Notes: generated by a model not told the origin, from the sequence alone. A stretch of 64,000 nt of DNA from Massospora cicadina (GCA_022478985.1 JAKSZP010017331.1:60100-124099), one strand, 5' to 3'; shown: positions 1 to 11,699, counted from the stretch's first letter. A program made the numbers and translations.

Positions 1-391
1 CAATATTTTTGGTTTTACAACCCTATTATCATTAATTTTTGGCAGCAATACACGGGGATCTTATGGCCATATGTCCACCAATTGCAAGAGAGAATTTGTC
101 TCCTTGCCACCCCAGTTGAAATAGCCCCATATGTTGAGGATCTCATCGAAACTATCTCTGTGATTTCACCCTCTGCAGCAAGACCCTCTGGGTCAGGAGT
201 GGGTTCAGTATGGTTTGCTGTTGGGTTCATTCTCACCTTTATGCTGCATCAACACTTTGTCGTTTCCCAATGCCCAGCTCTATATCAAGTCATCCAGTTG
301 GCAATTCCTCTGGCATTCTGGCTTGATTTTTGGGTGCTTATGAATCCCAACTGGCAGGCTGGTCTAAACTTCTTCTGCCGTTTCCATGACA
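1..391 (+). mobile_element. W element copy 1 (3' end only, cut by window start)
   Basis: The terminus ...TTTCCATGACA at 381-391 matches the end of two further copies (12842-14585 and 49092-50459, both on the other strand). Those copies have TG...CA ends and exact 5-bp target-site duplications. The flank after 391 continues a gypsy RT reading frame on the minus strand, so this copy interrupted that RT. Its 5' end lies outside the window. Confidence 0.75.
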
Positions 392-438
392 CCCTGCATC
401 ATCCTCGTGGTTTAAAACAACCCTTGGCTGCTGACTAA
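1..438 (+). pseudogene. W-element ORF, C-terminal part
   Basis: I do not recognise the family. The reading runs open from base 1 through the segment with FWQQYTGILWPYVHQLQE, then a hydrophobic stretch with SVWFAVGFILT, and ends NFFCRFHD at the element edge near 391. The last residues to 438 come from flanking DNA. The same protein, about 60 percent identical by eye, is encoded at 49075-49695 (minus), and its last 40 residues recur at 12840-13000 (minus). One or two hydrophobic segments suggest a membrane region, but no catalytic motif is visible. It could be a protein carried inside a long LTR or the only gene of an undescribed element. Confidence 0.5.
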
Positions 439-745
439 GGCGCATTTCTCCTGGTCCTCAGGTGAGAGCTCCATTTACCTGTAGCTGCTAACTAGGTACA
501 TTGGCTAAAAGTATTTTGAACCACCCAAGAGTTTCAAATCATCGTCAATTTGTGGCAGCAGGTACCAGTCCTTCTTGATTATCTCATTTAGGTGATGGTA
601 ATCTATGACTAACCTATGGGTCTCATCCTTCTTGCACACCAGCAAAAAAGGAGATGCCCATGAGCTCTTTAATGTATGAACTAACTTGGTTTTAGCTAAC
701 TGTTTGAGCTCTTGAGCAATGACTTCATCCTCTGTATTAAAATTT
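392..745 (-). pseudogene. gypsy C reverse transcriptase, N-terminal half
   Basis: Reading down from about 745, the minus strand gives the RT fingers signature: SSWASPFLLVCKKDE, a following VIDYHHLN block, a YLLPQIDD block, and ELSPEDQEKCALVS close to the break at 391. These match conserved blocks 1-3 of Ty3/gypsy RT (W-x-SP, KKDG-R, DYR-LN, PLP-IDD). The catalytic YxDD box is not in the window because W copy 1 interrupts the frame. There are in-frame stops, so it is inactive. Confidence 0.8.
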
Positions 746-1273
746 CAGTAAGGTTTTGACTAGAAGGGGATAGCGAAGTTTGGTGTCCATCTTATGGACC
801 TCCCCTTTTCACAGGCCATAGTTTTTGGGTCCAGTACTGAAGATGTCATTAAATTTTTCCAAAGGTTCGTCCAACTCTTTTTGATGCTTAGGGGTCACAT
901 CCCCAAACCTGAGCTCATTGAGACCTCCTACTGCACGTATGGGCTCAATATATTGACAACTGGTCAGTTGGGCCAGTGCCCCAACTTGTCACTTATCAAT
1001 TCAGACTGGTTGGATAGTGATGTTCCCCAAAACAAGGTTTAGCTCTCCAGAGTAGGTGGTATCATAGAATCCTGGTAATAATCTGGGCTCTTGCGTTCAG
1101 ATCATTTCTTGACTATACACTTCTAATATGGCGTCAGACAGAAACTTTACACTGATTGATGAGGGTCATTCTACATTAATCCCCTGGTCAAATCTCTAAG
1201 ATTTCGCTGGCACTCAGAGGAATCCATATCTCTGCGCTCACGGTAGGCGGTATCTTCTTTACAACTTTCTCAG

Positions 1274-1603
1274 TCAGGGTGTAATGAATGGGATAGATCG
1301 ATTGGTCCGTTTTGACCAATCATGTACTCTTTTTTGTGGTTTAATGTCCTCATCCTTGAACACCAGGGGGTGTTGATAGCTTAAGATGTTAACTGTGCTA
1401 GTGATGGAATCAATCTTCGCCCCAAACTTCAGGAGAACCTGTGTCCCAAAAAGGAAATTGTAGTGGTTGTTGTCTAACGCCAGTGCCAGTGCCATCAGGA
1501 CCATGCACCTAAATTGTAAAGGTAACTCTGAATAAACTCCTAAAGAGCGAGTAACGTCAGGTCCTGCAGTGCAGTATTTCACATTGTAGTCAATGTTGGG
1601 CAT
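1274..1603 (-). pseudogene. gypsy C protease-domain C-terminal segment
   Basis: The 109-residue reading contains SELPLQF followed by a hydrophobic strand and NNHYNFLFGTQVLLKFGA. This lines up with the segment after the protease in gypsy A (SALPLQF, CYGLLIGTAF, 26535-26888) and gypsy B (SAIPLRF, TYNLLIRTAF, 34167-34373). The D-T/S-G catalytic triplet is not visible here. Aspartyl protease would cleave the Gag-Pol precursor. This copy is a fragment. Confidence 0.55.
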
Positions 1604-2652
1604 AAAATTGAGTTTTTTGTGAGCTTTGAAGAGATAGTGCTAATTGGAGCCCAGGATCCAGAACTGCCAAAACTCGCACCTTCTCAATGGTTACTTTCAC
1701 CTTTGTTATACTCTTTGCAAAGGGGTTTTCGTTGGCCATGATGAAGTAGCAGATTACTAAAGTTGTTTTAAAGCAACAGAGCTTGTATTGGCCTTTATAA
1801 TGTTTTCGCCATCTGACGCCACTTTCTTAAAGGTAGACGCAATTAACTTCTATCCTTCTTCAACTGAATTGATCACTTGGGTAAGCTTGTTTTCATAAGC
1901 TACATAAGTATCATTTGATGCAGATCTGTCAGTATCGTTAACTCTTAATCTAGCCAATAAAGCCATCACGCTAGATGCCCCTAACACATGGTAACCCGCG
2001 GTAGCTAAGACTTCATCCTTGTGGTCATTCTCACCCTCAGTGTAAGTATTTACCCAAATTACGGTGTTGGGTGTATCTTCTTTAGGGGTTGGTTCCTTTG
2101 TTTTAGTGGTAACTAATGGACAGTAGTAATAAAAGCTCCCAGATTGGTGGCTTTTGTGGCACTTAAATTCTCAATGTGGCAAGCGTTCAGGCAATTTGTT
2201 ACTTTTTTTGGCTTGTCACCCTTATCATTGGAGACATAAACAGCCTTGTTTTTTCATCAAGGGGTGGTGTAGGTGCCATAGAGTTATAATAGGATTTTTA
2301 CATCCCTTAAAAGTCAAACAGCACCTCCTTTAAGTGCTTTGAGGGACGTTGCGCTCTTACCTCCAGAGGTATGTGAATCTTTGAATTAGGATGCATCTCC
2401 AAGGAATTATAGTAAAGCGGCTTTGGTGGAAGGCAAATCCATTGTTCCTGCGGTTAAAATTTCTGAGCCTTGAGGTAGTAGTGATAAGCTTATTTGCAAC
2501 TGACTCTTTTTCCCATCTTCATCAATCAAAATCTTATTTCATATTCTGGACATTCTATTCACTACTCAATTTGGAGAGTAGATAGTTCTTTACTTTAATC
2601 CAAGATAATCCAGGTCTCAAGCTCACACTGAGGATTCCTTGAGCCTTGCAAC

Positions 2653-3279
2653 TCATGCATCATTGTACATGGTGAGCCTTCTAGCTATTGCTAACGCCAC
2701 CCATGCTATTTTCATATATCTGAAGAAAAACCCAAATTTGTCCCCTCTCCAGGTGTATACATGGTTTTGAAGTAACACTTGAAAGTTAGGATCCTCTTCA
2801 AAAATATTAGTGCATAATGGTTGGCTGAGTACAAGTTCTGACCAGTTGTGGTACATTCCTTTGAGCAGTCCACATAGGTGCCTCCAGTCATGTTATAGGT
2901 CGAATTGAGGTAGGCTCCGGTACAGTATGCATATATTCCTTCAGTTCTTCTATACTCTTATCCATTTTAAACAGCATAACACCATGCTGTTCCAAGCACT
3001 CTCCATATTCATTTAAAGCAGTTATAGTTTTTCCATTCTCTTTTTGAGGAATATAAGCTTTTCCTCAAAGCTCTTAAGTGCAGTTTTCAGTTTATATATA
3101 GTTGATGGTCCTCTCATAATAGGTAGTGAGACAATTTGGGCTCTTCCAGAGGTCCTTGACATGCTAAGATCAGTACATAGATCGTGCACTTCATATTCTT
3201 GGGTAAGGAGTCTAGTATGGAGTGTATCCTCCTCCCTCACCAGGAGTTCTAAGGAATTTTCTCTGTGATAAACCTCCAT
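2653..3279 (-). pseudogene. gypsy C gag-like coiled-coil region
   Basis: The reading at 3022-3279 (85 residues) starts MEVYHRENSLELL and is charged and heptad-like throughout, ending FEEKLIFLKKRMEKL. This is the usual look of a gag N-terminal coiled coil. The reading at 2653-2856 (67 residues, starting MYHNWSELVLSQPL) may be the capsid-like portion. Position upstream of protease and RT on the same strand supports gag, but sequence similarity alone is weak. Confidence 0.4.
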
Positions 3280-3299
3280 ATCTGCATCATCATCACCTT

Positions 3300-5740
3300 A
3301 CTCAGGAGAATTATTTTCATCATCTCTAGGGCCTGATGGTGCCACCTCTGTAGTGAGCAATAAAGTCAGCGCGCCAACCTCAGCTCACTTAACTTTAGAG
3401 TCTGACTTGCTGCTCAGGGGTCTACTCCGCGCAGATTAGGCACCAGACAACCTTTGCTAACATCACAATCACTCTTATTAAGCAAATCTTCCTTTGATGC
3501 TATTCCTTATAGCATTAAATGTTTGTATAAAATGTTCACGCCCATGGCGAACCCTTTGATACTCTTAGACACTTTCAACATGCGTTGGCCCTCAGGACTT
3601 AACAAGAACCCTTCCAACCTTTCCCTTGGCGTTATTAGCACCAAGGTATACATTAAAGAGAATGTCTTCTTCCAAACAGTGCAGGTTTTAGACTGGTTAC
3701 TGGACATAGAGTACTTAATTAATCCCAGACTGGTTACTGGCAACTACACTTAATACAAAAAAGTGCAAATAAAAGAATAAACGTGAGATTCTGTAGAAAG
3801 GTTTATATCAAGATAAAGTGTAAAGTATTATATACTTCAAGGGAAATTGAAGATATAAAATAAATAAGATATTGTAAAGTAATTGGGATATAGGGTCTTG
3901 ATATGAGGACTTTTAAGACCCTCTGCTCAAACGTCTTCTGACTGCTGCTTTGGTGCATCATCCATTTGAAATAATTATTTTGACTATGAGCTTCATCTTG
4001 CAGTGGTTATCCCTGAACTTGGGTGTTCATGGTCTTTTTACTGGTCCTGCTTCTGGGTTTTGGCTCATTGTACCTTCTGTTTTATTGTTTGATTACTAAA
4101 TTCAATAATATCCTTCTCAATTTTGGGTTCAAGTGATGGCACTCCTATGATTTTTTGCATTGTGGCTTTATGAGACCCTTAAAATTGGATGGTTGCCCAA
4201 TTTGGTAATAACACCTTTGAACCTCAGATGCTCATGTCAGAAAAATTTGGTTTGCTCATCATTTTGTCACAGGTGTAATGCAATCTTTTGGACCCCTAAA
4301 GGTATATAATGGGGTCAATTTTCATATGGATTTTGGTGGCGACGTCATCTTCATAAATTAACTCTTCTAAATCCTTAGGGGAATAATATTTCACATGATG
4401 TCATCTTACCCTCATTGAAATCATTGCTCATGACTTTGCCCCAACTTAACTGAAAATTTTTTCTCGCCCTCACCTATAAAAAGGCCTCTCAATTCCTCAT
4501 CTGCAGTGGGCTGGTTGACAGTACCTCCATCAATTTGGGGGTTGTTCTCATTATTCCACTGTTGGAGGCATGACTAGATGCACCAGTCGCGACCTCATCA
4601 TGACAACTAGTAAAATGGACTGCAGATTGAGACTCTGGATCATACACTATTCCCAGAGGTAGTTTTTATATTGCTAAATTGAAACAGAATTGCAACACTG
4701 GCTGCATAAAAATCTACCAGTCAGAACATAAATTTTGCATAATTGGCTCTACAGTGTTGATATAAAGTCTGCTGCAAAAATTTGCATAGGATATATAAGA
4801 TAATAAGCTCCTTTTTAAAGACAATAAGATCAATGTGATCCATAATAGTTCAACTAAAAAATTTTATCAAAAGGAGTACTAGAAAAAGCTAGTAATAGAA
4901 ATCCAAAATCCTTTAATGAAAGAAAATTTGGGCATAAATAGGTGATCAGTGGCAATTGAATGCTCACCTATCAATTATCAATAGCATCATATGACAGAAA
5001 GTAAAAAGAAAATATAGTCACTAATTCTAGCATTTGCTAGGCTACTAAATTGGAACTACCTTTATAATGTCTAGCTTTGCAGCAATTGCGCCTGCAAGTT
5101 GTTAGTGACAATTATAGATATTGGAAATTGCGTTAGTACTTTAAAGGAATCTAGTCATCAAAAAAGCTATGGTCAATTGAATTATTGATATAGGGGCTAG
5201 ATTGAAAGTTCTCATATTAAAGGATAAAAAAATTAAATCCATCTAAGATAATTGGAAACCACGCTAACAAAATAAAATAATAGGGTCAGAAAATATTAGA
5301 AAATCATAAGTTGGTCAAAATCCCTTACACATCACTCAACTTAACCTATTATGTTCTAACAACATTTCTATTATTGCCAAAAACCACCTCAGGACAGCAA
5401 GCTAGAATTTGCGGTGCTTTAGGTCTTAGTTCCTTATTGAAAATATGACAGAGAGGTTTTTGTATGACCCCACTCCTCAATAGGAAATAGAAAAAGTTTG
5501 GCAGTATACATCAATAAATTATTAGATGACAGCGCCTTTAAAGTAAATGGTTGGCATCTATCATAAAAGTAGATGACAATAAGTTATAAAACAAAAATAA
5601 TTGACATTTTAAAATAAGTCAAATAAATATATATAATATTAAATTTTATCATTTTTGATAATTATTTACATGCACTTAAAAACTTAGCATGAACTCTAAA
5701 TATTATTCTTCCATCTGCAAGGTACCTAATAGTATAGGAA
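3300..5740. other. AT-rich stretch with no recognised gene
   Basis: About 2.4 kb. There is a short direct duplication of GACTGGTTACTGG at about 3690 and 3730. A slightly GC-richer patch at 4000-4620 reads as broken protein-like sequence that I could not assign. The rest is low-complexity AT sequence. I see no RNA gene or intact ORF. Confidence 0.6.
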
Positions 5741-5747
5741 TCTAATG

Positions 5748-6349
5748 TCAACTTTTACTGACCTTTAATGCTCTAACCCAAAACTTATCTAACTGATTCT
5801 TTATTATGAAGTCATGTGAGTCATATTCTTTAACCTTATTGCCTATTTCATAAGTCAGAAGACTGGCCAGTTTTAAATCTTCATACCCTTTAGCCTTGAT
5901 TTTCTGCTTGATAGTACTATTGTAAGCTAAGGATTGTAACCCATTAAAACTTTTGTCAAAAATTCTAAATACATTAAGGGCTTCATATATGAACTTTTTC
6001 AAGAGTGGTATATAGTAAAGTTGGCAAATAATACCAACGTCCATACAGTAGTTTGATTGGTGATTTACTAGTTAACAATTAGTAACTTAAGTTATAGGCA
6101 AATGGTATTAATAATAAATAAGTTGCTCAGCTGGAAGGTTTTCCAGCTATAAGTTTTAACAAAAGTAGTGGCTAGAGTACCATTTACCCTTTTGGCCATT
6201 TCATTTGTTTCTGGATGATAAAGCGTCATCAGTACTCCTTGTATCTCCATTAACTTGTTTAGTTTTAGTATGACATGCGATGTGAAATTGTTTTCATTAT
6301 TAGTTTTGAGAAATTTGAGGGTAACCATGCTGATATAATAATTGCTCAA
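5748..6349 (-). pseudogene. gypsy D integrase (core and C-terminal part)
   Basis: The 6092-6349 reading contains NFTSHVILKLNKLMEI, then VLMTLYHPETNEMAKRVNGTL, which lines up with the integrase core of gypsy A ([16 protein letters not shown], then [16 protein letters not shown]). The glutamate of the D,D-35-E triad, in ERIN, reads K here (AKRVN), so the core would be dead. The downstream reading 5748-6044 ends with a block (LTYEIGNKVKEYDS, LDKFWVRALKV) resembling the GD-x-V and GPY/F region behind gypsy integrase cores. A frameshift lies between the two. Confidence 0.7.
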
Positions 6350-7089
6350 CTATAAGTTTAGTATTACTGCTGATATCTATCTTAAGCACGAGTTTCTACC
6401 CAACAAGTCAAGTGATCAATATCCACAATAATATATCATTTTCTCAGTAATCATGATCAAAGGCCCTATTACTTCATTAGATTTAATGTGACAGGAAATC
6501 TAAGCTTAACTAGTTGGAAAGCAGTTATCTTTTTTGAAGGCTAATGTGCCTGACACAACTCTCACAAGCCTGAGTTTCTGCAACGTCATGATTAAGTGAT
6601 TCCCAATAGTACTCTTGAAAAACATGCTCTAATGTTTCCTGTAGGCGTCCATGTCAAGTTAGCTTATGATTTAATTTTTTTCAGTTCATTTATAAAATTA
6701 TGTAAACATTGGGGAACTTTCCCCTGACAAGTTTTATAGTTGACATTAAAAAACTTTATGTTTTCCATCAACTTAATTATGCTTTCTGAATTTCTGATGG
6801 TTGGTCTACTATATTGGTAGTGATGATTTTTTGTACAGATCATCAGCTTTGCTTTATAGGACTAAAATTGTTTTCAATCATGATAGAACATCGGAATTCT
6901 GATGTACAGTACCAGCACAGTGTAAAATATCAACTTCTTAAGCTTGTAATTTTAAGGCCCAACGGGTCAATCTGTATTACAGATCTTTTAAATATGAAGC
7001 CATTTGAGCGAATAGTGGTCTGTTACCTCCTTTAAATGATACTATGGCTATAAACTTTAAAGTGTATACTGATATATTACTGCAAGACA

Positions 7090-7520
7090 TTCTTGCTTTG
7101 TCATAATGTAATTTTCGCTACTTGAAGTTCATATTACTATGCTATAAGATGTTCATCACCATTATCATCCACATGACTTAATATGGCACCAATTGTTATT
7201 AAAGCTGCATCCAATTGTATAATGGAAGAGTGATCAAAGTTCAGACATTGTAATATTGGTTCAGTCATTGTATACTTAGCGTATCAAAAGAATTCTTGGC
7301 TTCCTCATTCCATTTTAAGCCTTTCTTGAGATTCAAAAAATTGTAAAAGGGTCTGAGCATTGAATGAAAAATTCTTGATAAAGCTGCGGTATTACCCAAC
7401 CATATTTATGTTTACTTGAATCTACAAGCATTTTTAGGTCTTGATATGGCCCAAATAGCATCAACTTGGGTTTTTTGGGGCCATATTAACACAGCATCTA
7501 CATTAAAACTAATATAGTTG
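7090..7520 (-). pseudogene. gypsy D RT thumb / RNase H start
   Basis: Reading the minus strand across 7350-7140 gives KWNEEA, then a block with LNFDHSSIIQLDAALITIGAILS and SHVDDNGDEHLIA. This matches the gypsy RT-RNase H junction (F-W-x-E-C, PVL-x-P-D-F, I-x-DAS-x-x-G-x-G-A-V-L, SQ-D-x-x-G-x-E-H-P-V-A-Y). The first RNase H aspartate is present in the QLDAA block. Frameshifts and stops break it up. Confidence 0.6.
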
Positions 7521-7850
7521 ATTTTTTGACTAGAAAATGAATTTTCTAGGCTTTATCTTTATGTTAGAACCTGATAACACCTTAGATCCTCTTTCAAATG
7601 TTTGAGGTAATCTGTGAATTTGTGACTAAAGACTTTATATTGTAATGTATTAGTTTCCAAAGACCTTGCTTGACATTTGAAATAATGAAAACTTAAGCTG
7701 AATAAGTGTTGCCTCAATTATCTGTCAGAATAAGTTTCATCAAAATTTCAAACATACAGCTTAAACAATACCAAAAGAAAGTTTAAATTATCCAACTTTG
7801 GCGTTCCAAAATATCATATATGAAGCAATAAAACACAAATATACTTTAAA

Positions 7851-8105
7851 CAGGCTGAGGTGCAGTGGGTATTCACTATGCCGCTGGCCTCTGTCATCTG
7901 GCAGCCTTCACAGGGGTGTGCTCAAATGGAGCATACTAGCCTTGGCTCTAATGCAGGCTGAGGTATGTTGGGTAATCATGTCGCGCCTGCCTTGGATTAT
8001 CTGTGCATGCTGTATAGGTGGATTAATGCCCTTGTGGCGGCAAAAGTCAAACGGAGAGGTTACAGGCACCCATGGGTTCTGGTTGCTCCATTTTTCCTGT
8101 TGCAA
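7851..8105. other. GC-rich island with two related ~100-bp units
   Basis: This 250-bp stretch is clearly richer in GC than the flanks. The 10-mer CAGGCTGAGG occurs at 7851-7860 and 7954-7963, and both are followed by TGGGTA...ATC/ATG-rich sequence, so the island looks like a diverged dimer with a 103-bp period. A 65-codon ORF exists on the minus strand (7908-8105) but matches nothing I know. A Pol III-type SINE is possible; I could not fit convincing A and B boxes. Confidence 0.35.
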
Positions 8106-8395
8106 AATCTTGATTGCAAAGCATAAATGCTCTCATAGTACTACAGAACTTGGATTTTACTCCTTTCTTCAATCATAATATTTATAAAATATAAATAGAT
8201 AAATTTAAAATGTGACTCACAAGTGGGGGTCCAACATATGCACAATGGGCTTTTATCTTAGAGGAAAAAAATGAATATTTCAGGTGATGAAAGGGGAACA
8301 AACCCAAAACTTCTCTTTCTTCTCAAACTCGCTTTTGAGCGATTTTACAGTAAAGTTTATCTAAATTAGACCACCAAATCACCATTCGCCTTCTA

Positions 8396-8728
8396 TGTCC
8401 TTAGATCCACCGCCTAACGCCCCAGTATGTGGCAGTGGCGCTCCACTCCCTAGCATTTTCTGTTCAGTAGGAAGACATGCTCAGACTATACCAAATAGTC
8501 CACCTATTAGTTCTGGAAGCTTTGTCCCACTAAAAGACTTAGCGCTCCATCTCATATGAGTTCATCTGACTTTCCCCCACCCTCTCACCCTCCCCCAACA
8601 AAACATTAATTTTTGCCTTTAAGTCAACTATAGGAAATGTTTCTCATACACCAACAAGGTGATCATTGAGCTTTCCACTGCCACTTCCGTGCCAGATAGC
8701 TTTATGGACTTCCATCCTTCTAAAAACT
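8396..8728 (+). pseudogene. ORF1-like protein of copy F, N-terminal piece
   Basis: The frame opens at ATG 8396 (MSLDPPPNAPVCGSGAP), matching the start of copy G (its ATG reads from 62839 on the minus strand: MSADPPPAAPVWGSGDP). It continues through LKDLALHL and a segment with FSYTNKVIIELSTATS to FHPSKN, where LTR element E interrupts it at 8728. The frame resumes as YFNVFFPSEEDAAAVV just after 11700, which restores the FHP-x-K-x-YFD pattern of the other copies. Two in-frame stops are present. The protein family is LINE ORF1 (nucleic-acid-binding Gag-like). Confidence 0.7.
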
Positions 8729-9215
8729 TGTCAGGATTCTTCCTGGATTAGGTGAAAGCCTTGTCCAGGGGGAAAATTGATATAATTATCCAAAAGTCAT
8801 ATTTTTCAGATGGCCCAATAATTTGAGAACAGAGTTCAATTCAACCAGAATACCAAATTTGAGTCTTTGCCCAAATTATGCTGAATTTTGGGTAAAATGT
8901 ACATTTTCTATTCATTATCTAATCTCTATCCACACTTTATCTATTCCCACATATCCTAGTATTGGGACTTTTTCTACAGGTCCCATGAAACTACCCTTAA
9001 ATATCCCTATTCCTATCCTTATAATCACTATTTCTATCCTTATATTTTGAAGCACTATAAATAGTGCTAAATTCTTCTATTAAAATGCTTCTCCCCTAAA
9101 CTCTTATTTTATTTTACTTAACTTTAATGAAAACCATCTTGTCCAAGGCTGTTAACAACGAAGCCCAGCCTTCAGATGATCATGCCACCAATGATTCCTC
9201 CCTGGTGGCCCAACA
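8729..9215 (+). repeat. 5' LTR of element E
   Basis: 487 bp, TG...CA. Contains the TATA-like CACTATAAATAGTGC (about 9050-9065), itself a short palindrome, a plausible LTR promoter box. It is closely matched by 11219-11699, with a few percent difference by eye, so the insertion is relatively young. Confidence 0.88.
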
Positions 9216-9218
9216 AAA

Positions 9219-9232
9219 TGGTGCTCCCTGCC
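9219..9232 (+). promoter_or_regulatory. primer-binding site of element E
   Basis: TGGTGCTCCCTGCC begins three bases after the left LTR. Gypsy A and B have TGGTGCTCACTAC in the same position. The shared TGGTGCTC would pair with a tRNA ending GAGCACCA. Confidence 0.6.
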
Positions 9233-9363
9233 AGGTCGCTTCTGAGTTGCACCATGAGGATATAGCCTCAACATTGGATGAGAAGAGTTTTCAATCCTCA
9301 GTAGGTTCTCTGGACCCTGACCTTTTGGCATACTTACACTGGAATGGCTGAGATGCAATAACT

Positions 9364-11315
9364 GTGGGAAATGATTTTACCAAGAAGAGCTTTACATGTC
9401 CTAGAAGAGAAGATCCTGTATGTTTCAAAACACCAGGCCAACTCAAGCCCTTACTCAATTTAATGTATATACCTAAAATAATTGAAACAGATTTAAAAGA
9501 GCAATATAGCCAACATCATAAAGTGAAGAGATTGAAAAAGGCAATACTTTATTATATACAGGAAGCAAAATATACTAATGAAGAATGGGACATCAACCAA
9601 AAAGAAGCTTAGGAAAATATCATATAGAGAAAGACTACTGGCCTATAGGATGGGTTTCACATCATGAGGAGAACCTCTTTAAATTTCTCACTAAAGTGAA
9701 GCATTATAAAAAGAAACTGACCAAAATGATGATTATTCTTTAGTCAAAGAGCGAAGATCAGAAAAATTTGAATACTCAGAATTTAAAAACAAATAATTTT
9801 AATACTACTAATAATATTTATTTAGGCGACTAAAACCTGATTCTTCACAAAGACGTCATTTTTTCAGTCTAATTTAGTGAAAGAAATCAGAACAAAATTT
9901 ATTGAGTGTTCAGAATTGAAAGTGCCAAACATCAATTTGGATGAGCATCATCTGAGCAATTGGACCAATCAAGTTGGGCCAACAAGTTGAGAATTAGCTT
10001 CTGAATTTGATGCAGGCAGAAAGCTGCAGGAATTTTTGGGAAGCACCAAAAGAAATCTTTGCGACTATATGCTTCAAACGCCAGGTAAAATACTTGGGAC
10101 TTACCTTCAAACCATTGAAAATAAGCTCAATGACTCATTTCCTGTAACACTACCACTTTCTGACTTCAACGGCGCCCCTCCAAAAATTGGACCAGATATT
10201 ACTTTATTAAAGTATCAAAATTACCTGGTTCAGCTCTCAGCTTTGGATAGCTCTGATCCCACCAAAAACGAGAGTCCTGAAAAAATGAAGCTCACTAACT
10301 CCTTTCCAACTATCCTTCCTTTTTCAACTTTGATGGCGCCCCTCCAAAAATTGGACCAGATATTATTAAGATGAGCGCTAATCCCTATGAAAGCACAGGT
10401 CCTAAAAAAGTGAAGCTCATTAACCCCTTTCTGAAAATCCTTCCACTTTCCGACTTTGATGGTGCCCCTCCCAAAATTGGGCCACAAATTCCTATAGCAA
10501 AAACTCTGGATTACCTGGTTTGGCCCTCAGATTTGGATATAGACGACCCCAACAAAAATGAGAGCCAAGAAAAAGTGAAGCTCAACAACTCCTTTTTGGC
10601 AATGCTAACAATCTCCAACTTTGATGGCTCCCCTCCAGCGATTGGGCCTGACCTTACAAAAATGATCGTTAGTCCCAAAAAAACCTGCCAACTGCTGCCC
10701 AAGTCAGAGATGCAGCTTGTCTGTTTTGGGCATGATGGGCTTTGCCACAAGGTGCTCTGTAGCATGGTTGCACCGCATCTGAATTGGGTTAGCAAGGAGA
10801 AGATGCATGAGAGCAAGGATGTTCACTTTGAACTCCACCTCAACCTTGAAGCTAGCCCCCTCAAAAGGCTAGATACCATGGCTAGCAGTGGATCACAGAT
10901 TGAGGAATTTAAACCCACCTTTGAAGAGTGATTTGAAGGCTTTACCAATAAGGCCTACCTCCAAGAACATGCTGCAATCAACCGTTGGGGCAAAGAATTC
11001 TACTGGCAAGATCTTAGCATTGCTCCAATCCATAGCGCCCCTGTTGCCTATATCTTTACCATGGATGATATTGGGGTGGCCTCATTATACACTGCCAGCA
11101 TCGCTGACCTGATCTGCATTACGCATGAGGCTCAGTCCACTCCTGATCTTAAGCCCTTCATTTACTTTAACCCCCTGGTCACAATTTACTCCCCTAGGAC
11201 AAGGCTTGGGGAGAGCGTTGTCAGGATTCTCCCTGGATTAGGTAAAAGCCTTGTCCAGGGGAAAATTGATATAATTATCCAAAAGTCATATTTTTCAGAT
11301 GGCCCAATAATTTGA
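9364..11315 (+). pseudogene. element E internal ORF with four tandem ~50-residue repeats
   Basis: I do not recognise this protein. Open segments at 9364-9612, 10036-10374, 10371-10931 and 11061-11315 look like one gene broken by frameshifts. The centre holds four diverged units, each starting K-L-x-N-S/P-F, about 8 residues, then LPLSDFDGAPPKIGPDI. Units start near 10123, 10286, 10411 and 10579. Units 1 and 3 continue with a longer spacer containing a DYLVWPSDLDIDDPNKNES-like block. The frame slips by one base near 10325, inside unit 2. The C-terminal segment (from about 10680) has clustered Cys and His but no clear finger. It may be a Gag-like structural protein; that is inference from position only. 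Confidence 0.45.
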
Positions 11316-11699
11316 GAACAGAGTTTGATTCAACCAGAATACCAAATTTGAGTCTTTGCCCAAATTATGCTGAATTTGGGGAAAATGTACATTTTCTATT
11401 CATTATCTAATCTCTATCCACACTTTATCTATTCCCACATATCCTAGTATCAGGACTTTCCTACAGGTCCCATGACACTACCTTAAATATCCCTATTCCT
11501 ATCCTTATAATCCCTATTACTATCCTTAGTTTTTGAAGCACTATAAATAGTGCTAAATTCTTCTAAATAAAATACTTCTCTTAAACTCTTAAATTATTTT
11601 ACTTGACTTTATGAAAACCATCTTGTCCAAGGCTTTTAACTTCGAAGCTTGGCCTTCAGATGATCATGCCGCCAATGATTCCTCCCTGGCGGCCCAACA
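11219..11699 (+). repeat. 3' LTR of element E
   Basis: 481 bp, TG...CA, the partner of 8729-9215. A short purine-rich run GGGGAGAG lies just upstream (about 11208-11215), the expected place for a polypurine tract. Confidence 0.88.

Larger units (their letters stand above)
392..3300 (-). mobile_element. gypsy C: decayed Ty3/gypsy-type retroelement
   Basis: On the minus strand the order is a coiled-coil gag-like piece (3022-3279), a second gag-like piece (2653-2856), a linker, a protease-domain C-terminus (1274-1603) and RT (392-745). This is the gag-protease-RT order of Ty3/gypsy elements. The frame breaks many times. RT stops at 391 where W copy 1 was inserted, so the rest of pol lies left of the window. 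I could not define an LTR near 3300-4000. Confidence 0.7.
5740..7560 (-). mobile_element. gypsy D: heavily decayed Ty3/gypsy pol
   Basis: On the minus strand I can read an RT/RNase H junction (about 7090-7520), an integrase core (6092-6349) and an integrase C-terminal region (5748-6044), in the expected order. Base composition is more AT-rich than in gypsy A and B, and stops are frequent. This is the oldest gypsy copy in the window. No LTR was found. Confidence 0.65.
8729..11699 (+). mobile_element. LTR element E (small, non-autonomous)
   Basis: Two direct repeats of 487 and 481 bp (8729-9215 and 11219-11699) begin TGTCAGGATTC and end GGCCCAACA, the TG...CA ends of LTRs. Flanks are AAACT (8724-8728) and GAACT (11700-11704), a 5-bp TSD with one transition. 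A primer-binding-like TGGTGCTCCCTGCC starts 3 bases inside the left LTR, which sets plus orientation. The 2-kb interior has no protease, RT or integrase, so the element must borrow a pol. It sits inside ORF1-only copy F. Confidence 0.88.

Noticed and set aside
3690..3745. Repeated GACTGGTTACTGG as an LTR edge of gypsy C
   Set aside because: The duplication is only 13 bp and has no partner elsewhere in the window.
7908..8105. 65-codon minus-strand ORF as a gene
   Set aside because: It falls in a repeated GC-rich island and both strands are open by chance of composition.
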